28,285 bases of DNA from a virus, in the IMG/VR virus record IMGVR_UViG_3300044678_000478, positions 1-28,285 of that record; one strand, written 5' to 3'. Shown piece after piece: positions 14,796 to 23,000 of this stretch; the first letter of the stretch is position 1; each line of letters begins with the position of its first letter. The position numbers and the translations under genes are program-made. The notes below the pieces were generated by a model. That model did no database searches and was not told where the DNA came from. It saw only the letters and a program-made list of their open reading frames with translations.

Positions 14796-17066
14796 ATGAA
14801 CATTCTTGAAGCAGAGGACATGGTCAAGGGACTTCCTGACCAAGTCCTTTTCCAGTACGCACAGAACCCTCCTCCGCAGATCCCGCAGTTTTTGGCGATC
14901 TCTGAAGTTCAGCGCCGTCAGGACATGCGTCAGCGTTTTCAATCGCAGTCCCAAGGACAAGAGCCTACTGTTAAAGACCAGATCCTTCAGGGTGGTATTG
15001 GTGCTACGGGCATGGCCCCTGAGATTAGCAGTGCGCCTCCGATGGCACCGATGGGCGCAGCACCTCCGGGCGCTCCGATGCAGCAGCCGATGACCGGTGC
15101 GCCGATGGGTATGGCTGAGGGAGGACGAGTTCCGGGGACCGCTGATCCACAAGTATTTAGAGACTTTATACGCCGGAACTTTTCGACTCCGCAGGGTCTT
15201 GGTGCGAACATTGGCCTTGTCGGAGGTGCATTGCTAGGTGGTCCTATCGGCGCAGGAATAGGCGCAAACTTAGGAACCTATGTCGGGCAGAAATTAACTC
15301 CATCTCCTCAACCATTAACTCCTTTTGAAATGATGAAAGGTGGACTGAGAGCGCCTGAAGGCAATGCCGTAAGCGGCGGCGGTGGTGGCCTGCCGTATGG
15401 AGGTCCAACCTCGTATGCCGGTGGCTATGACAGAAACCAACTCATCGATTTGGTGAATCAGTTTGGTGATCGCAAGAAACCCACTGTGACCGTAGAAGAG
15501 ATTCCACAAGGCGGCGGCATGTCTCAGGGTGGGCTGACACCCGGTGGCATAGTGCGTATGCAGCAGGGTAGAACAGTTCCGGGAAACGAATTCCAGTATC
15601 TTAATAATTTAAGATCTCAGGCAATTCGTTCTGGGGACTACGCAGCCGTAGAAAGAATTGAGAAAAGTATTCAGGCCGCACTAGATCAAAATAGAAGTGT
15701 TGCAAGAGAAAGAATCATTGGAAATCTTTTGCCTGACTTCAGTGGTATTTTGCCAGATCAAAGCCTGACTGAAAGATTTAAACTTAATGCGCCATCAAGA
15801 CCCGCCTCATCCGCTGCCCCTCAACAGCCAGATGTTCAACGAATTCTTGCTAAACCTCCGTATTCTAGAACAGCGCAAGAAAATGATTTGCTTCGCGCTT
15901 CTGGTGTGCAATTAGAAAGATCAGTCATTCCAAGAGAAGGGATTACTGTTCCTTATGCTGATGTCGTTAAACGAGTTATTGACCCATCAGGATTAACTTC
16001 ATTTACCGGACAGATTCTTCCGGAATCTGATAGAGCAAGAATAGAACGCCCCCCAGCGGAAGCGGCTGTTGCGTCTGCTCCTACTGCGGCTAATCTTCCT
16101 GCGAATTTTGATTTCACGGCTGCAAGTCGCGCCGTAACTGGACAGGCTCCGCCTGCTGCGCCTGTTGCCATTGAGCGTCCGCCTGTTTCTCCGGGTGGCA
16201 TTGGAGATATTAACGCTGGAACGGCTGGTCAGAGAACAGATTTACCTCCTCCTGCTGGACGATCAACAGGAGATATGAGCGTAATGGGCTTGATCAATGA
16301 GATGAGACAGCCAACCGCAGTCTCAGAACAGCAGCAGAAATTAATCAACCTTATTGAGCAACAGCGCACTCAAGGGCTTCCTGCTCAAATAGATTTATCG
16401 CAATACGTCCAAGCAGCACAGCAGCGTCAGCAAGAAGCCAAAGACGAAGCCCGTCGCATGGCAATTGCCAGTACGTTAATGAACCTTGGTTCTGGAGTAA
16501 TGAGTGGAGATCCTGCCGCAGGATTAAGGCAAGCCACTCAAGCAGCCGTGTCTACTCTGGCAGAGGGACGCAAAGAAGCCGCTGCTGAAGGTCGCGCTGC
16601 GGAGCAGTTGCAATTGCAGGCCGCTCAGCAAGAGCGAAATGCACAGATTCAGAAAATGCAGTTTGATCGCGAGACTGTTGGTCAAATTGCTAACATTTAT
16701 GGTGATATCGCAAAGTCTGATCGTGATCGTTTAGATCGTGCTGCAACTTTGTTTATCACTTACGATACTTCTGTCAGAAATAATCTTTCGAATGCAGCAC
16801 AACAGCAGTCTTTAGACAATCGTGCGTTCTTGAATGCGGTAGAGTCTGCTGAAGACAGAATAGAAAAATCGTTAGAAAGTCAACTTGGGCTTAGCCAAGA
16901 ACAAAAAGATCAGATGCGTGAAATGCTTGTTGAAAGGGCAATTCGACAGTATGGCGCTATGATTCCTTCGGTAGATGTTTCAAGGGTATTGGAGTTGCGT
17001 AGAAAGGGGACTAAAGAATCCCCATCTCAAGGGAACAGACCGCCGCTTACAACTTTTAATCGTTGA
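14796..17066 (+). CDS. Minor/internal virion protein (756 aa)
   Basis: The N-terminus 'MNILEAEDMVKGLPDQVLF', 'PPPQIPQFLAISEVQRRQDM' is a hallmark I know from a conserved protein of environmental podovirus-like phages. A Met/Pro/Ala-rich linker ('APPMAPMGAAPPGAPM'), 'GMAEGGRVPG', and a Gly-zipper stretch (residues ~137-162, 'LGANIGLVGGALLGGPIGAG') suggest membrane interaction. The Pro-rich centre is probably disordered. From about residue 500, 'QKLINLIEQQRTQGL' and 'AKDEARRMAIASTLMNLGSG' lead into a long helical region. The DNA from about 15540 onward is richer in A/T than the first 750 bases, so the gene looks mosaic. It is probably an ejected or internal protein like its neighbours. Confidence 0.68.
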   Translation: MNILEAEDMVKGLPDQVLFQYAQNPPPQIPQFLAISEVQRRQDMRQRFQSQSQGQEPTVKDQILQGGIGATGMAPEISSAPPMAPMGAAPPGAPMQQPMTGAPMGMAEGGRVPGTADPQVFRDFIRRNFSTPQGLGANIGLVGGALLGGPIGAGIGANLGTYVGQKLTPSPQPLTPFEMMKGGLRAPEGNAVSGGGGGLPYGGPTSYAGGYDRNQLIDLVNQFGDRKKPTVTVEEIPQGGGMSQGGLTPGGIVRMQQGRTVPGNEFQYLNNLRSQAIRSGDYAAVERIEKSIQAALDQNRSVARERIIGNLLPDFSGILPDQSLTERFKLNAPSRPASSAAPQQPDVQRILAKPPYSRTAQENDLLRASGVQLERSVIPREGITVPYADVVKRVIDPSGLTSFTGQILPESDRARIERPPAEAAVASAPTAANLPANFDFTAASRAVTGQAPPAAPVAIERPPVSPGGIGDINAGTAGQRTDLPPPAGRSTGDMSVMGLINEMRQPTAVSEQQQKLINLIEQQRTQGLPAQIDLSQYVQAAQQRQQEAKDEARRMAIASTLMNLGSGVMSGDPAAGLRQATQAAVSTLAEGRKEAAAEGRAAEQLQLQAAQQERNAQIQKMQFDRETVGQIANIYGDIAKSDRDRLDRAATLFITYDTSVRNNLSNAAQQQSLDNRAFLNAVESAEDRIEKSLESQLGLSQEQKDQMREMLVERAIRQYGAMIPSVDVSRVLELRRKGTKESPSQGNRPPLTTFNR

Positions 17067-17075
17067 GATTTAAAC

Positions 17076-20000
17076 ATGGCATTCGATATTGCTGGTGCCA
17101 GACAGGCGGGATACTCTGATGAGGAAATTGCTCGACATATTTCTGAGCAACAAAACTTTGATTATTCCGGCGCAGTAAACGCTGGATATTCTGCTTCAGA
17201 AATACTGAGTCATCTTTCTGGTCCAACGCCTGAGGATCAGTCTGCCTTTCGTCAGGTTGCCGATGTCCCGCTGCAATTCGCGACGGGCGTATCGCAAGGC
17301 GTTCGTTTCATTTCGGATGCATTCGGCGCTGATAATGCGGTATCGCAGAATCTTCGCGGCGTAGAGGATTACCTCAGTAGTTTGCTCAGCGCACAGGCTA
17401 AGCAAGACAAGGAAGAAGTCGCACGGATCTTCCAAGACGCTCAGGACAAAGGACTGGGCGAACAACTTCTCGCAGGTCTTCGGGCGGTTTCTGTCTCTCC
17501 CGTTGACTTCCTTGCACAGGGATTAGGCACTGCCGTTCCCACCATCGCAGGTGGCTTGGCTGGTGCAGCCCTTAAAGGCGGTACGTTAGCGGCTCGTGCG
17601 GCGACGGCGGCTGCTGTCGGAACCGGTGTCGGTACGGTGGGTGGTGCGGGTATTGTCAAAAGCACCATCTATGACGAGGTTAAACGCGAACTTGAAGCAC
17701 AGGGTGTTCCGCCAGACGTTGCTGAGGAACGCGCTCAACTGGCTCAGGAATACGGCGGAGAAAACCTTGACCAGATCCTGCAAGGCGCTGGGCTTGGCGC
17801 ACTTGCTGCCGGAACTGGTTTGGAAAAAGTTCTCGCCAGTCGCATCCTCAAGAATGTCGCGGCTAAGAATGCAGTCGAAAGTGGTGCGCTGAAGTCTGCC
17901 TTGTTTGCAGGCGCGAAAGAATCTGCACCAGAATTCATTCAGGCTGCACAGGAACAGATCGCCGGTAACGTTGCCCTTCAGCGTGAAGGCTTTGAAGATA
18001 TTCCAACCTTGCGTGGTGTGGCCTCTGCCGCAGCCTTGGAAGGTGCCATTGGGTTTGGACTTGGCGCAGGTATAGATGTCGTTTTACCTGCCCAGCAACA
18101 GGCTGAATACGATGCCGCTCGTGCCAGCATCACGAACGAAGTAGATCGCGAAAGAGAGGCAGCACTCCGCGCTGAGGAGCAGAAAAGGGCGCAGGAGTTT
18201 GTCGCTGCACTTAACGCAGAAAATCGCCGTAGATTGGAAGGCCAGTCTAGGCAGGTTGATCTAGACGCTGAAGCGGCTAATGCCCGTGCTGCTGCCGGAA
18301 CCATTGCCCCTCCGACACAGGAGGAAGTGGATCAATTGGCTGCGCCGATGCGTGGACCAGATGTTTCGGAATTCTTTTCTTTAGAGGGAAGTCCAAGAAA
18401 GTTCAGAAACGATATTCAGTTTGGCATTGCCTATGGACAGAAGATCGCCCGTACCTTGGGTGATTACTTCCCGAACTTTGGTCAGTTCTCTGTCCGTCAG
18501 GGCGAGACGGTTCGTGATGAAGCCGGTAACGCCCAGCCTACGTTTGCCATCATCGATACCGAAGGCAAGCAATACGGTCAGCCGCTTCAAACCTTTGAAC
18601 AGGCTAACGCCACTGCTTTTAGTTTAAACAAAGAGGTCATCAACCAGAACGTTCGGGGAGCGATCCTCAATTCTCTGGAGACTTCTGATCAGGCATACGA
18701 TCCTGATACGACCCAGCGTCTGTTCAGTTACGGATACCGTACGCTGAACCCCGATGCCAATACGTTCTCCACTGTTGCTATCAACGAAGCGGCAAAGACC
18801 GTAGGCCCTGAGTACGCTGAAGCACTGAGTTGGAGACAGGTTGAGGCTTTGCCTGAGGCCAAGGACAAAAGAGGCCGGGTCATTGGCTACCAGTTTTCTC
18901 CTGAGGGTCAGCAACCACGCATCATCAAGGGTCTCACCAAGTCTCAGGAAATAAACAAAGCCCGTTCTCAGGAAGGAAAGCCTGAGAGCAATGTGTTCTC
19001 TTTGCAGGAAACGAAGTCTGCACTGGGTAAAAGTTTCCCGGCCATCACCAAGGATGTGCCGATTGATCCTGCCATTGGTAAGCAGGGTGCGATCAATCAG
19101 ATTCGGGATCTGATTCGTTCCAAGAACATCACCTCTGACATTGCCTCACCTGAGGTCAATGCTCTTGCCAAAAGCCTGACCGGAAAAGATTCCGTGCAGG
19201 ACATGGACTACGGTGACATCCGTCTTTTCTACAAGAAACTGGCACCGCTTCCTAGGTTTGAAAGAAAAACTAAACTGCCGGTCTTTGAGTTCAAGCCGTA
19301 CAACCGGGAGAACTTCGTCCGCGCTTCTAAGTTTATTCAGGAAGCCAATGCACAAGGCAGAAAGCCTGACCGTAACGAGATCATCGAAGCGGTGGGTCTT
19401 GCCAAGGACGACCCGAAGATCGATGAGAAGATCTCTGCGCTAGAAGCAGACCTTGCCAAGCAAGGCGTTAAGAACGCGCCTAAGCCGACACTGGCGCTGC
19501 CTGCCCCTCCGGGTGGGAACATTGACCTAGAGTCGCTCAGGAAGTCACTGCGTTCAAATCTGAAAGGCTTCGGGCTACAGGACATTGGAGTTTCCCTTGA
19601 GCGCAACCTGATCGGACCGACCGGTGAGATTGCCCCGGAAGGGACAGAAGCCATGTACATCCCTGCACTGCGTCAGGTGTTCTTGGCCGTGGATCGTATC
19701 GACCCAGATGGATCACTAACTCCTGAGCAACGTTTAAATGCATTGAACGAGGTGATGGGTCACGAGATCATCCATGCCACCCGTTTGATGGACCTGTGGA
19801 AACAGGACGAATGGTCAAGCCTTGAGAGGGCAGTCGCTAAAACCAAGAAGCCGGGGACCAACCAGACCTATCTGGAGATTGCTCAGCGATCCTATGCCGA
19901 CCAGAACCCTGTGGTTCGCATGGAGGAGGCCGTGGCGGACATGTTCCGCGACTACTCAGCCAAGCGCCTCAAGGTCGCAGGAAAGCCCCAGAACCTTTTA

Positions 20001-23000
20001 GAGCGCCTTGCTCAGTTCTTCCAAAGACTCCGATCCTCTCTGGCCGGAACCGGTTTCCAGACCTACGGCGATGTTCTTAATCGTCTCCAAGCCGGTGAGA
20101 TTGGTGCGCGTGAGCGGGGACAGATCCGTACCCTCCGTGCCATCGAAGAGCAGGTCGCTGGACAGGGCCGTCTCCCAGAGAGATTACTTGGAACAGTTCC
20201 GCCCACCCCAAGGGTCGTTGCACCTCAGGCCCCTGTTGCTCCTGTCACTCAGGCACCTCAAACCGCAGCCCCTGCTGCTAGACCGGGGGACTTCCCTCCT
20301 GAACTACTTGAAGGCGCAGCGATTCGTGAGGCGCGTAAACCGCCGGTACTTGAGAAGGCCGGACGTTTCCCGTACCTCCAGAACAATGACGGGTCTGTCG
20401 TGGTTCAGGGAGACGCTGAGCAGATTCGTGAGTCCATCCCTCAAGCCATCCGTGGCAGACAGACTCAAGATGGATTGCTCTTTGGCGCACTAGATGCACC
20501 TCGTGTTCTTGCCGCACTGCGCGGTGAGAAGTTGACCTACGGTAGAGCCGGTCAGGTGTTGGACAAGTTGCCGATCAAAGACGGCAAGTATGTCGGCGCA
20601 CCTGAGAAGTACAACACGCCATCTAAGATCCCGACCCTTCGCAGAAAACTTCGTAACCTTGCTGTTGAAGGCGAGTACGGAAGATTTTGGTACGAGGATA
20701 GCGGCAGAGCCATCATCGACTATGTCGGTGGTGATTTAAACGAAGCCAGAAAACTGCTGGCGTTGATGTCGATTTACTCGCCTCAGGCGAAGGTCGATGC
20801 CAACTCCACGTTCGCGATCCGTGCGTGGGCGCAATACAAAGCCGGTCAGCCGATCAACGTTAAGACTCGCCATCAAGACGCTAAGGCCAATCAGGCCATG
20901 CAGGATATCGATGCGTTCTGGTCTGGCGAGAAGACCGGTAACTTCGTCAATAACCTTTTGCGTGTGGTAGATCCGACCCTTCCGCAGGGCGCGACTATCG
21001 ACATGTGGATGATGAGAGCGGCTGAGTACGCGAGTGATGCTCCGACCAAAACGCAGTATGCGTTTATGGAGAATGAGATCAACCGTATCGCCCGTGACCT
21101 TGGATGGGAACCGCAGCAGGTTCAGGCTGCGATCTGGGTTGCAATGAAGGCCCGGATGGAAAATGCCGATGTCAAAAAGAAGACAGAGGACTCATCCGAA
21201 AAGAAAGGTTGGATTCGCTTTGAGCGTGACGAGAAAGGCACTAAGCGCCGGATCATCGTGGATGAGCAGAAGCATCGTGATAACTGGCTCAAGTACACGA
21301 TGGAACATGTCCCTAACAAGGACGATAAGTTCGCGGCAGGGTTCCACTTTGGTGACGGACTCAATCGCCATGTCGGTCAGGTTTCTTTTGAAGCGCGTCC
21401 GGGCAGAAGCACTGGCGTATTGCCGGGTATTCACTCTGCACCTTACGAACAGCAACTAGAGTTCCAGCAGGCCATTGATCGTGCCTTTTACGATCCGACC
21501 ACTGGCGCTGATTTGATTGCCAGTTACCTTGGCCTGTTGACCGATAGCGATATCGTCGCGCCGGGTGTGTGGCAGGGTGAAGTCTCGCCTAGTTCCCAGC
21601 GCAACATGGTCATGGCTCCTGCTAAGGGAACCGCTGGCCGTGTCGATCCTGATCAAGCAAAACTTTTAAACGTTTATGCATCGCTCAAGGGATTGCTGGC
21701 CCGTCAGGAAGGGGTGGGCTGGCACAAGCCTTACTTCGCTTCCACGATGCGCGATGCGAACGGATTAGATTTAAACGTTGGAAGACCGTTGTCTTCTGAA
21801 GAGACGCTCAATCTCAGTAATGCGATTGGCGACTGGATGGTTGCAAACAATAAAGGCGAAGACTGGAATAATTCTTTTGCTTTAATCAGCAGCCCCAACG
21901 GAATCCGACTTGTAAACTTTGGTGTAATTGACAACGCCACATTACAACGTGATATCATTCCTGTCGCAGAAAATGTTCTGCCAGATTTTGAATATAAACT
22001 TTTCGCATCTGACGGCGACATGCCGTCGAACGACTGGACGGAGAACACAAATGGGGAAGGCTACATACAAAGGATTCGTGGCGAAGGACGATCCGATGTT
22101 TTGGACTGGGCCGCAAATGTTCTCGCGCCCAGAATACAGCAGATCTTCGAAGACTTCAGCAGCCGATACGGATGGGGCGAACCCGGATCAATCCGCATCC
22201 CGACCGGCGTTGCAGGCACAGCCGCAAGACCAGAACTCCGCGAATCTTTCCGCCCTCAAGCGCAGTTAGATCAAGCCGTAGCCAAGGCGGAGGCTGATGT
22301 TGCAGCCACGCCTTCTATGGCGGTTCCGCTTTACAACCCCGGCGCATCCGCCGAAGCGTTGTTCGTTGCACAGAATCCTGATCAGGGTCTGAAGTTAACG
22401 GCTGAGGATAAGATCCGTTACTCGCGTAAGAACGAACCGCAGTATACGGCTGGCTTTGACAAGGTCCTTGATAAGTTAACTCAGGACCCACCTCAGCAGA
22501 CCCCGGCACAGACCATCATCAATACGATGAAGATGCCTAAGTTCCGGGACACGATTGACAAGATCCGTCAACAAACGATTAACAATTACTCGCGACTTGA
22601 ATTCTATAACAAGGCTCATCCGTCACTGATGCACAACACGGCGGCTGTCAGTTCTCTGGCAGCGGCAGAGTTTGCAGATCGTTCCAAGGCGATCTTTGCT
22701 TCAGCGGTGACTCGTGGTGTGCCGGTGTATCGGGACGGTGGATTCACCGTTGATCCGTTTGTTCACAACGGTCGCGAGTACAAGAACGGATTGATCGATG
22801 TACTGGCCCCTCTCTACAACAACGAATACGGAAGTTTGGAGAGACTTGCCCAAGCCTACGCAATTGCCAGACGCGGACAGCGTTTAACCCAAGAAGGCAA
22901 GGTGGTTCCGGGTGACCCTGCGGACCTGCCGCGCATCGAAGCGGAAGTCGCAAGGTTCGTGAATCCGAACACGGGCGATCCAATCATCAAGGAATGGTAC

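Noticed and set aside
18623-18629. T-TTA-AAC as a -1 programmed frameshift slippery site
   Set aside because: The heptamer is of the slippery type, but the zero frame stays open for thousands of bases and no conserved -1 ORF or downstream pseudoknot was noticed at the sites examined.
21928-22269. Alternative-frame ORF of 113 aa as a sign of a frameshift in the giant gene
   Set aside because: The main frame is continuous across it and reads sensible protein on both sides; the alternative has no ribosome site or motif.
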